Of a stretch of 63,555 nucleotides of DNA, positions 44,060 to 51,786 are shown piece after piece. Position 1 is the first letter of the stretch. Each line of letters opens with the position of its first letter. The notes under the pieces were generated by a model, which made no database searches, was not told the DNA's origin, and saw only the letters and a program-made list of their open reading frames with translations. The position numbers and the translations under genes were made by a program. The DNA comes from Bacillus sp. P14.5 (GTDB taxonomy: Bacteria > Bacillota > Bacilli > Bacillales > Bacillaceae_B), in assembly GCF_003316765.1 (NCBI RefSeq), contig NZ_NIJF01000036.1, positions 42-63,596 of the forward strand, given 5' to 3'.

Positions 44060-44280
44060 ATATTGAATGCTGTGGAGTCTATCGACCAGTTCCGGCGGGA
44101 GGCTCGATGGTTCTTCTAACAACGCGGCAGGTAAGGCTATCGACGGAATTTACCGTTCTATCGACGATGTTGGCATTTCTATCAACCACTTCTTTTGTCA
44201 GTCTATCAACCAGTTTGCCACTTCTATCAGCCACTTTCCACTTTCTATCAGCAGTCTCCAATTCAAGGGAGCTATTTAAA
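44060..44280. repeat. Short-period CTATCGAC/CTATCAAC repeat array
   Basis: TCTATCGACGATG, TCTATCAACCACTTC, TCTATCAACCAGTTTG, TCTATCAGCCACTTTCC and similar follow each other every 21-24 bases. Read on the minus strand this gives an open frame with repeated VDR/ADR heptads, probably without a real product. Confidence 0.65.
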
Positions 44281-44508
44281 AAAGGTTCTATTCTAAAAGA
44301 TTGTTTTTTGGATGCTATTTTATTCTCCTCCATTTTTTACGTAGAAGGATTGAAGCGGAAGGCGTGCGACCTCCTGCGGGACTAGCGGGACAGGTGAGAC
44401 CCCGCAGGCAAAGCCGAGGAGGCTCAACGCCCGCCCCGCGGAGTCGCGCGTCTGGAGCGGAAATCCATTACTTTTAAGACAGCCATAATTTTGCGAAAAC
44501 AGCTTTTT
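44278..44508 (-). repeat. GC-rich dispersed repeat, copy h
   Basis: Minus-strand copy with both ends: AAAAGGTTCTATTCTAAAAG on the left and TTTTGCGAAAACAGC on the right. The intact core lies between (GCGTGCGACCTCCTGCGGG, GGTGAGACCCCGCAGGC, GAGGAGGCTC, CGCCCCGCGGAGTCGC). No gene is visible in 44509-44720. Confidence 0.8.
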
Positions 44509-44720
44509 TTAAACAGAAACTAACTTTAGCTTGTCCCCCAGCCACGGCTGGTTTCTGGCTGATTTTTTTCAAAATGTATTGGCGGAGGAGGCAGCGGTAG
44601 TTCTTCTATCGACTCATTTTTCAGTTCTCACAACTGGTTGGGAAGAATATCAACAAATTCTCCCCAATACAAAAAAGAAAAACCTGAACCACTACAGGTT
44701 TCAGGTTAAGGCCAAACTCG

Positions 44721-45365
44721 CTACATTTTTGGTGAAGCTGTTTCGGCACTGGCTCCTCTTGCAATTAAGCTGCGCATGAAACGCTGGCATTGCGGGAGTG
44801 CAAAGCCGACAACCGAGCCGAGGAAAAAGGCAATGATGATGGTTCCTATGCCGACCGGTCCGCCAAGCAGCCAGCCCAGCACGAATACCGCCACCTCAAT
44901 TCCATTTCTTACCCACTGAATCTTCCAGCCTGTTTTTTCCACGATCAGCAGCATCAAGCTGTCCCGCGGGCCTGCCCCAAAGTCAGCTGAAACATAAAGT
45001 CCGATGCCGTAACCGATAATGATGGTTCCCGCAGCGAATAAGATGCTCTGCACCACAATGGAAGAAGTGTCTGGAATGATAAAATTGAAAAAATCTATAA
45101 ATATACCAATTAACAGCATGTTCAAGAATGCACCGATTTTAGGAAACGTCTTTGTCGCAAGACCTGTCACAAGCAGGAGGATAAGCCCGGCAATAATGGA
45201 CCACGTTCCAATCGTCAGACCGAATTTCAGAAACAGTCCATAGTGGAAAACATCCCAAGGCCCGATGCCAAGGTCCTTTCCTTTAATCGTCAAAGTAATT
45301 CCGAATGCCAATACTAATAGTCCGATGGTGAAGAACGACCAGCGTAACCCGTATTCTCTGTTCAT
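44721..45365 (-). CDS. YczE/YyaS/YitT family membrane protein
   Basis: A 214-residue protein with five to six membrane segments. It has the family pattern of a first helix followed by GKDLGIGPWDVFHYGL, and a repeat of the same theme at GLYVSADFGAGPRDSLMLLI, indicating internal duplication. B. subtilis YczE is needed for bacillomycin and surfactin-type synthesis in some strains, but the molecular role is unknown. It is monocistronic. Confidence 0.82.
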   Translation of the reverse strand: MNREYGLRWSFFTIGLLVLAFGITLTIKGKDLGIGPWDVFHYGLFLKFGLTIGTWSIIAGLILLLVTGLATKTFPKIGAFLNMLLIGIFIDFFNFIIPDTSSIVVQSILFAAGTIIIGYGIGLYVSADFGAGPRDSLMLLIVEKTGWKIQWVRNGIEVAVFVLGWLLGGPVGIGTIIIAFFLGSVVGFALPQCQRFMRSLIARGASAETASPKM

Positions 45366-45423
45366 GTTATCCCATCCTAAATGTTAGTTTGCCACCCGAA
45401 ATACTTTATCATATATTGATAGT

Positions 45424-45789
45424 TTAATAAACACCTGTTCTCTTGGAAACGAGTTCAATTACTTCCCCATCAGGCCCTTTGTAAAATATGACATCCCATC
45501 CTCTATCTAAACTATACGGACCCTCCTCAGGTTTCAAACCCCAATTCTCCAAGCGGGACATCCAATAGGCAAGGTCCCCGACTTCCCAGGCAAAATGAAG
45601 ATTAGAAGGACCTGTGGTTTGCTCTCTATTTTCAATCAACTCAATAACAATGGGGCCACGGGTCAGGAAGACGATCTTTTCCTCCCCCATCTTAAGGCAG
45701 CTTTCTTCCTTGAATCCAAATATTTTTTCATAGAAGGCCGTGGACCGTTCCAGCCTCTCTACCTCTATCCCGGCATGATGCCACTTCAT
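45424..45789 (-). CDS. VOC family (glyoxalase-like) protein
   Basis: A 121-residue protein with two beta-alpha-beta-beta-beta modules. MKWHHAGIEVERLERSTAFYEKIFGFKEE begins the first, and NLHFAWEVGDLAYWMSRLENWG begins the second; GPDGEVIELV gives the C-terminal metal-ligand Glu. The reaction is unassigned. Its ATG overlaps the stop of the QueA-like gene (ATGA). Last gene of a three-gene coupled operon. Confidence 0.82.
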   Translation of the reverse strand: MKWHHAGIEVERLERSTAFYEKIFGFKEESCLKMGEEKIVFLTRGPIVIELIENREQTTGPSNLHFAWEVGDLAYWMSRLENWGLKPEEGPYSLDRGWDVIFYKGPDGEVIELVSKRTGVY

Positions 45790-46817
45790 GAATGGGCTCT
45801 TTCTGACAAAATTAAATTTATATCGCCGAATTCATGCCATAGATAGCCTTTCTTCAATGCCTCCCTATATGCTGTAAACAATCTATGGGGAGAGGTGAAC
45901 GCCGACAGCATTTCAAGATGGGTCGCCTCCGGTTCGTGCAGACCAGTAACCAGACCGTCGACCGCTTTTAATTTGTATTCTTTCTTGATATAAAGATTGG
46001 TGATTCCTGTTGCCGTGTGCAGGCGGCCGCTTTCATCTGCTGCTGTTTCCAAAGCCCTGACCACGGTGGTGCCGACAGCAATGACCCGTCCTCCTGCCTC
46101 CCTCACAGAGTTGATGAGTTCAGCCGTCTCCTCCGGAATGTGAAAAGCCTCCGGATGCTTATTAGGATCCGGCCAGCGGTCCTTTCCGTAGTAGCTCAAT
46201 CCGGTATGGAGCGTCAAAAATGCTGTCTTTATCCCTTTCCCTTTTAAATTACGCAGCATCTTCCAAGAAAAAGCCCTGCCCGCAGATGCCATTTCGACAG
46301 AACCGGGAACGGAGGCATAGGCAGTCTGATAAGCATCAAGCGGCCAGTCAGAGTCAATATACTCGTAGCGGATCGGTTCGCCATACCTATAAATATAGTC
46401 CATCAGCTCAGCACCCTTTACGGAAAAGGAAATAGTGACTAACAGTTTTTCAGCGGCATTGCCGGTGATGACCGCTTTCACTCCTTTTTCCAACTCCAGT
46501 TCATATCCAGCTGAAAACAAGCCTCCCCAGATCAGCGCTTCCCACGTCTGCCCGTCCAATTGTCTGGACAACCTGATTTCCACTTCATGTTTACAAGCTT
46601 TTGCCTTTAGGACTGCAGGGATGGTACGGCTGTTGTTAAAAATAAGAAGGTCTCCTTTTTCAAGGAAGTCAGGAAGAGAAGAAAAACGCTCATGATACAC
46701 CCCTTCTCCATCCATGACCATAAGACGGACATCGTCTCTGCCTTTGCCTCGAAGTTCTGCCGGCACCTTAGCATTGAGAGACTGAGGGACTTCAAATGCA
46801 TTTGAGATTGCTCCCAT
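45786..46817 (-). CDS. QueA-like S-adenosylmethionine:tRNA ribosyltransferase-isomerase
   Basis: A 343-residue QueA-family protein. Family motifs are present: DLLIFNNSRTIPAVLKA, TAFLTLHTGLSYYG, and GRVIAVGTTVVRALETA; the C-terminus includes TNLYIKKEYKLKAVDGLVTGLHEPEATHLEMLSAF. True QueA transfers ribose from SAM to preQ1 in tRNA. Here there is no tgt or ruvAB nearby, and the gene sits between an SDR and a VOC gene, so it may be a paralogue with another substrate. The start overlaps the SDR stop (TGATG). Confidence 0.8.
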   Translation of the reverse strand: MGAISNAFEVPQSLNAKVPAELRGKGRDDVRLMVMDGEGVYHERFSSLPDFLEKGDLLIFNNSRTIPAVLKAKACKHEVEIRLSRQLDGQTWEALIWGGLFSAGYELELEKGVKAVITGNAAEKLLVTISFSVKGAELMDYIYRYGEPIRYEYIDSDWPLDAYQTAYASVPGSVEMASAGRAFSWKMLRNLKGKGIKTAFLTLHTGLSYYGKDRWPDPNKHPEAFHIPEETAELINSVREAGGRVIAVGTTVVRALETAADESGRLHTATGITNLYIKKEYKLKAVDGLVTGLHEPEATHLEMLSAFTSPHRLFTAYREALKKGYLWHEFGDINLILSERAHS

Positions 46818-47545
46818 CAGACCGCCCCCTTACTGGAGTTGAAATTCTGAGCTTGGAACCTTTGCCCGTTCACTCCTGAAGCTTGGTCTGAACCCAGATA
46901 AAGAAAGACATCCACTACATCTGAAGGTTCTGCCAACTCATAATCACAATGAGGTACGGCTTTGTCATGCATCTCCGTATCCATCTCCCCCGGATCCACC
47001 ATGTTCATCCTTACCCCTGTTTCTTCAAGTTCATCTGCCCATGTCTGTGTCATCCCTTCCACTGCAAATTTGCTGATTCCATAAGCTCCCCATTCCGCAA
47101 ACCCTGTTTTGCCCGCTTCTGAAGTAAGGTTGATGATCGATCCTGTTTTACGTGAAAGCATTCCGGGCAGAACCCGCTTAGTCATCATCAGCGGATTCAT
47201 CGCATTGACTCTCAGAACTTCTTGAAATTCTTCATTAGGATAATCAAGCAGCAGGCAAGGCCCCCTCCCGAACACGGATGCGTTATTGATCAGGACATCG
47301 ACCCTTCCATAGGTGCTTTCCGTAATCGAAACAAATCGTTCAACATCCCTTGGGTTGGACGCATCCGCAGCTACTGCGACCACCTCTGCACCCGTCCTTT
47401 CAAGTTCCAGCTGTACTTCTTTCAGTTTCTCCTCTCCTCGTGCGCATATCGCAAGCTTAGCTCCCTGCCTGGCAAAAGCAAAAGCCAGTTCTCTCCCTAA
47501 TCCTTTTGAAGCCCCAGTAATCATGACCACTTTTTCTTTACCCAT
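46817..47545 (-). CDS. SDR family oxidoreductase
   Basis: A 242-residue classical short-chain dehydrogenase. The nucleotide motif is TGASKGLG (about 9-16), followed by NNASVFG and the catalytic YGISKFA near 154, with Ser in INLTSEAGK. CARGEEK after the second strand suggests NADP preference. Substrate unknown. First gene of the coupled SDR / QueA-like / VOC operon. AAGGGGAAATT precedes the ATG. Confidence 0.88.
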   Translation of the reverse strand: MGKEKVVMITGASKGLGRELAFAFARQGAKLAICARGEEKLKEVQLELERTGAEVVAVAADASNPRDVERFVSITESTYGRVDVLINNASVFGRGPCLLLDYPNEEFQEVLRVNAMNPLMMTKRVLPGMLSRKTGSIINLTSEAGKTGFAEWGAYGISKFAVEGMTQTWADELEETGVRMNMVDPGEMDTEMHDKAVPHCDYELAEPSDVVDVFLYLGSDQASGVNGQRFQAQNFNSSKGAV

Positions 47546-47805
47546 ACTTAATTTCCCCTTTCATTTCTGTTGTTACTTTCATTATATGGAAGGCCATCCT
47601 CCAACAAATCGGGTATAAGAGAGAGAAGGCGTTCCCTAATTCGCCCCATCCTTCCCTGCGACTTTTGACTGATTCTGCTTCATATTAGAAGGCTGCCAGA
47701 AGTTCCTCATCTGTTAACAAGCAGGTTGTTCTGTTTTAAAAGAAGTAATTCAAAACTTTCATCGTAAAAAACGAACATTAAGGGTGGAAAACCATTTTAT
47801 ATTCG

Positions 47806-47814
47806 TGTTACAAT
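47806..47814 (+). promoter_or_regulatory. Extended -10 promoter of the folD leader
   Basis: TGTTACAAT, an extended -10 about 20 bases upstream of the riboswitch aptamer. Confidence 0.55.
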
Positions 47815-47832
47815 AGGAACATCAATTTAAAT

Positions 47833-47975
47833 GACGAAAGCAGTGACTGGCGAAGCTGTGGAACCAACCACAAGGGAGCTGCTTTTCTTAAAGCTACTAG
47901 CCGTTCGCCTGGGCTGAGGCTGATTTTCCGGACACCTTTTTAGGCAGAAGTATGTCCTTAGAATCAGCCTCTTTT
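47833..47975 (+). ncRNA. ZTP (pfl) riboswitch upstream of folD
   Basis: The aptamer (about 47833-47914) shows the conserved blocks GTGACTGGCG, GTGGAACCAACCAC with AGGGAGC, and the 3' signature CCGTTCGCCTGGGC. A terminator follows: GAGGCTGATT (47916-47925) pairs with AATCAGCCTC (47962-47971), then TTTTC, with GGACA/TGTCC inside. ZTP/ZMP signals low 10-formyl-THF, and binding should allow folD expression. Confidence 0.88.
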
Positions 47976-48021
47976 CTTGTTCTGAAATCAACCAATTCAA
48001 CAATAACCAGGAGGGAATGTA

Positions 48022-48866
48022 ATGACAGTGAAAGAAAAGATAATTCTGGATGGCAGCCGTGTCGCAAGTGCAGTAAAAGAGGAACTAAAGTCAAGAGTGG
48101 AAAACCTGAAAGAAAATGGGATAACCCCTTGCCTCGCCACCGTTCTGGTCGGTGATGATCCGTCTTCGGCCACTTACGTCAAGATGAAGGGAAATGCGTG
48201 TGAGCGTCTCGGCATCCTTTCAAAAAAATTCACCTTTCTGATGACACCACCACAGAAGAATTATTGGCAGCAATTCAATCACTGAATGAAGATGAGGGTG
48301 TTCATGGAATCCTTCTTCAGCATCCTGTTCCCCCACAAATTGATGAGCGAGCTGCCTTTGAAGCAATCGCTATTGAAAAAGACGTCGACGGAGTCACTTC
48401 GCTGGGATTCGGACAGACTTCACTTGGCTTCGGCACGTATCCATCCTGCACACCTGCAGCAATCTTGGAAATTATGGATTATTACAAATTGCCGATCGAA
48501 GGGAAACACGCTGTCGTCATCGGACGGAGCCCGATTCTAGGAAAACCTGTTTCCATGATGCTACTGAACCGGAACGCAACAGTGACAACCTGCCATTCCT
48601 ACACAGAGAACCTTGAAGAAATCGTTAAAGGAGCGGATATCGTGGTAGCCGCTGTCGGAAAGCCGAATTTCGTCAAAGGTTCCTGGATCAAAGAAGGGGC
48701 CATGGTTCTGGATGCCGGCTACAACAAAGGCAATGTCGGTGATGTCGACTACGAAGAGTGCCTTAAACGAGCTGAAGCCATCACTCCGGTACCAGGCGGT
48801 GTCGGCCCGGTAACCATCTCCATGCTGCTGAAGCAAACCGTTGAAGCGGCGGAAAAACTTATCTGA
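48022..48866 (+). CDS. folD: Bifunctional methylenetetrahydrofolate dehydrogenase/cyclohydrolase FolD (frameshifted in this sequence)
   Basis: Converts 5,10-methylene-THF to 10-formyl-THF in one-carbon metabolism. The catalytic Lys is in [11 protein letters not shown] and LLQHPVPPQ follows; the NADP site is [18 protein letters not shown], and the C-terminus is [19 protein letters not shown]. The frame breaks in the A7 run at 48222-48228. One extra A gives [18 protein letters not shown] and a full product of about 281 residues. The gene is normally essential, so the break is probably a sequence error. AGGAGGG precedes the ATG. Confidence 0.9.
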
Positions 48867-48872
48867 ATGATC

Positions 48873-48900
48873 AGCCCCTGCATTGTGCAGGGGCTTTTTT
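48873..48900 (+). terminator. folD terminator
   Basis: AGCCCCTGCA-TTG-TGCAGGGGCT stem followed by six T residues. Confidence 0.9.
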
Positions 48901-49052
48901 GTTTCAGAGGCGGCGGCTTTATGCCGGACACCACCGAAAGGCAACAACTCCACCAAGACCGTTCGACAAAAACCGGGGAGTGACTGTCACCAGAAGCATA
49001 AATAACCTCATTTTGGAAACTATAGACTTATCAGTAGTTGAGGAGGATTAAT

Positions 49053-50588
49053 ATGTCATCAGAGGATAGAAAAAAGGTTATGAATGAACAGCCGGAGCCG
49101 TATTGGAGGGAGTCTGTCAGCTTTGACACCTATCCGCCCCTTTCACAGGATACCGAGGTGGAGATTGCCATTGTCGGCGGAGGTATAGCGGGAATTACAG
49201 CGGGCTATGAACTAGCCAGGCAAGGGAAAAAGGTAGCGATTATTGAGGCAGGCAGCATCCTGAACGGGACTACAGGCCATACAACAGCAAAGATTACCGC
49301 TCAGCACGGGCTTATTTATGATGAGCTCATTCAGCATTTTGGGGTCGACCTGACGAAAACGTACTATCAGGCAAATGATGATGCTCTTCAATACATAAAA
49401 AAGAATGTCAGAGATCTGCAAATCGATTGTGATTTAACCGAAGAGGATGCGTACGTCTATGCCATTACTGAAAAATATGATGAAAAGGTGAGAAACGAGT
49501 TCACCGCCTATAATAAACTTGGCATTGATGGCGAATTGGTTGATAAGCTTCCCATTGACCTTGATATCAAATCCGCAGTCATTATGAAAAAACAGGCACA
49601 GTACCACCCGTTGAAGTATTTGAAAGTGCTTGTGGATGAATTCACTAATCATGGCGGGACGATTTATGAAAATACAACGGCTGTTGATATCCAGGAAGGA
49701 AGCAGCCCGTCCGTCGTAACCAGGGATGGCCATAAGGTGAACTGCAGCAACGTTTTGATCTGCTCACACTTTCCTTTCTTTGATGGAAAAGGCTTTTATT
49801 TCGCGAAAATGTATGCCAGCCGCTCCTATATTCTCGGAGTGAAAGCAAAAAAAGAATTTCCGGGAGGCATGTACCTGAATGCTGAAAGCCCGTCCCGTTC
49901 CCTGCGATATACCGATGTTAACGGAGAGAAACTCATCCTTGTTGGAGGGGAAGATCATAAAACAGGACAGGGAAAAGATACCGTCAAGCATTATGAGGCA
50001 TTGGAGGAGTATGCTGAAGCTGTTCTCGGAATCGAAGAACTTTCTTACCGGTGGTCCGCACAAGACTTGATCTCGGTTGATAAAGTTCCCTATATCGGCC
50101 AATTGACCGCGAACCATAAAAACATCTTTGTCGCGACTGGTTTCAAAAAGTGGGGCATGACCTCCGGGACTGCAGCTGGAATGATTTTGTCCGATCTTAT
50201 CGTCAAGAAAGCCAGCCCCTATGAAGAAATCTTCAGTCCTTCCAGATTTGTCGCGGACCCGAGCATCAAGCATTATCTGGAGTATAACGGTGATGTGGCC
50301 AAGCATCTGATCAAAGGCAAGCTGACTTCTGTCTCGAAATCTCCGGCCGATTTGAGGAATGGGGAAGCAGCCCACGTTTCCGTCAATGGTCAAAAAGGCG
50401 GGGCTTTCAAGGATGATGAAGGCACTCTTCATATCGTTGATACAACCTGTACCCATATGGGATGCGAGGTCCATTGGAACCATGGTGAACGAACGTGGGA
50501 CTGCCCTTGTCATGGATCACGATTCTCTATCGGAGGAGAGGTACTTGAAGGTCCGGCTAAGAAGCCTTTAAAGAAGCTGAAGTATTAA
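49053..50588 (+). CDS. FAD-dependent oxidoreductase with C-terminal Rieske domain
   Basis: A 511-residue protein of the YhfW type. The N-terminal DAO fold has the dinucleotide motif IVGGGIAGITAGYELA (about 33-48). The C-terminal Rieske domain (about 425-508) has both cluster ligand pairs: CTHMGC and CPCHGSRF. Substrate unknown; possibly an amine or betaine-like compound oxidised with electrons passed through the 2Fe-2S centre. The ATG at 49053 has GAGGAGG seven bases upstream. Confidence 0.88.
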   Translation: MSSEDRKKVMNEQPEPYWRESVSFDTYPPLSQDTEVEIAIVGGGIAGITAGYELARQGKKVAIIEAGSILNGTTGHTTAKITAQHGLIYDELIQHFGVDLTKTYYQANDDALQYIKKNVRDLQIDCDLTEEDAYVYAITEKYDEKVRNEFTAYNKLGIDGELVDKLPIDLDIKSAVIMKKQAQYHPLKYLKVLVDEFTNHGGTIYENTTAVDIQEGSSPSVVTRDGHKVNCSNVLICSHFPFFDGKGFYFAKMYASRSYILGVKAKKEFPGGMYLNAESPSRSLRYTDVNGEKLILVGGEDHKTGQGKDTVKHYEALEEYAEAVLGIEELSYRWSAQDLISVDKVPYIGQLTANHKNIFVATGFKKWGMTSGTAAGMILSDLIVKKASPYEEIFSPSRFVADPSIKHYLEYNGDVAKHLIKGKLTSVSKSPADLRNGEAAHVSVNGQKGGAFKDDEGTLHIVDTTCTHMGCEVHWNHGERTWDCPCHGSRFSIGGEVLEGPAKKPLKKLKY

Positions 50589-50639
50589 TACTTGTTTAGG
50601 TGAGCGGATAACGATAATTCTGGTACGTGCGTCCAGGGC

Positions 50640-50790
50640 TATTTGGTCATCCTATCGGCGGATACCAGCTGTTTCACGGCGTATTCTCCGACTTTATCGG
50701 CGAAAAAAGTTTTTTATCAGCGCTTTTCCAAGGTTTATCAGCGGAAAACCTCTATTTATCGGCCGATAAGGTTTTAAGAAAACCCCTTAG
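50640..50790. repeat. Degenerate TTTATCGGCGA repeat array
   Basis: CTATCGGCGGATA, TTTATCGGCGAAAA, TTTATCAGCGCTTTT, TTTATCAGCGGAAAA and TTTATCGGCCGATAA succeed each other every 20-26 bases after the FAD-Rieske gene. Confidence 0.6.
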
Positions 50791-50895
50791 GGTCCCGGCA
50801 GCCGGCGGGTTGAGCGCGACCGAAGGGTATTCGGCGAAACGACTCTTTACAGCGTCAAACACCTGCCCGTGTCTGCAAGAATACAACTTAACAAA

Positions 50896-50926
50896 AAGGG
50901 CATCTCTCAGCTGAGAGATGCCCTTT
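50896..50926. terminator. Bidirectional terminator
   Basis: AAGGGCATCTCTCAG-C-TGAGAGATGCCCTT perfect stem between A-rich and T-rich flanks; it serves the small gene at 50931 on the minus strand. Confidence 0.85.
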
Positions 50927-50930
50927 TCCA

Positions 50931-51065
50931 TTAATCCTGGAATCGATTCTTTTTCTTCTTAGCGTCACCTGTGGTGAATTCCACCATTTCAGTGCTCGTC
51001 CTGTTACCTTTTTTCTGGTTGTCATTACGCTGTGCGTTTGCATTGCCTGACTTTGTGCGTCCCAT
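50931..51065 (-). CDS. Small basic hydrophilic protein
   Basis: A 44-residue protein read from the minus strand: MGRTKSGNANAQRNDNQKK at the start and TGDAKKKKNRFQD at the end. It is highly polar and probably disordered, reminiscent of minor small spore proteins, though I cannot assign a family. AAGGAG lies nine bases before the ATG and a strong terminator follows the stop. Confidence 0.6.
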   Translation of the reverse strand: MGRTKSGNANAQRNDNQKKGNRTSTEMVEFTTGDAKKKKNRFQD

Positions 51066-51112
51066 GGTTCATCTCTCCTTTAAGGTCTTACACCCATAGT
51101 ATGAAGAGAGCA

Positions 51113-51601
51113 CTATGGAATTATGCAGGCCGGTACAGAGACTGTCTCTGTCTTAACTTGGTCTCGATAAGAAAGAAGGGATTCCTGGATTATGTGCTTG
51201 GTGAAGTTTCCATCGATCTCGGGAATCAAATCTTTCGCGATGCACCAGGCATTCTCTTCAATCTGCAAGGCAATCCGCTTTCGTTCATAATCATCCGCGG
51301 CGTCCATCCTGTCTGCAAGTTCTTCCAGTTCTTTATCTTCTGCATGGCCCAATTCGTGGGCAAAAACAACCGTAAAGTATTCATAAAAATGGTCCAGTGT
51401 CGAAAAAAGGATTTTACACTGTCTCTTGATTTCATCAATATACATCGTAATGGTATGAGTGCCCATATTATACTTTCCGCCTGCTATCCGATTTCCCGGA
51501 AAGTCCTTCGCCAGCATCACATTGACACTGCTGCCCGCCCTCGCTTGCAAGGTACTTGTGATTTGCTGTAAATTACTGTCTAATTCCAAACCCAAACACA
51601 C
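51113..51601 (-). CDS. HELGH metallopeptidase-like protein
   Basis: A 162-residue cytosolic protein with a zincin motif HELGH at 82-86 (VVFAHELGHAEDKELEEL), preceded by an amphipathic helix. A downstream Glu in QIEENAWCIAKDL could be the third ligand, as in ImmA/IrrE-type peptidases, but no helix-turn-helix partner is adjacent. The start is unclear: a GTG at 51601 or an in-frame TTG at 51589. Function unknown. Confidence 0.62.
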   Translation of the reverse strand: MCLGLELDSNLQQITSTLQARAGSSVNVMLAKDFPGNRIAGGKYNMGTHTITMYIDEIKRQCKILFSTLDHFYEYFTVVFAHELGHAEDKELEELADRMDAADDYERKRIALQIEENAWCIAKDLIPEIDGNFTKHIIQESLLSYRDQVKTETVSVPACIIP

Positions 51602-51746
51602 CTTTTTTTAGTATTGGCTTTCAGAAGTTCCATACACCCCTATTATATTCATCTTCCAGTCCAACATGAATCTTTCCGAAAAAGAGTCCCTATTCTCTTT
51701 ATCGCCATATTCTTATTACATTAACCGATTTTCAGTACAAAAAAAC

Positions 51747-51786
51747 GTATTAGACAAACCAGCAGTCCCGGTTGTCTAATACGTTG
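51747..51786 (-). terminator. Terminator overlapping the 3' end of the SpeE-like gene
   Basis: ACGTATTAGACAA and TTGTCTAATACGT form a 13-bp perfect stem; on the minus strand seven T residues follow. The first arm covers the last codons and the stop of the SpeE-like gene. Confidence 0.85.

Noticed and set aside
44079..44333. Open frame of 84 codons on the minus strand
   Set aside because: It is the translation of a short-period repeat array without a clear ribosome site; kept as a repeat, not a gene.
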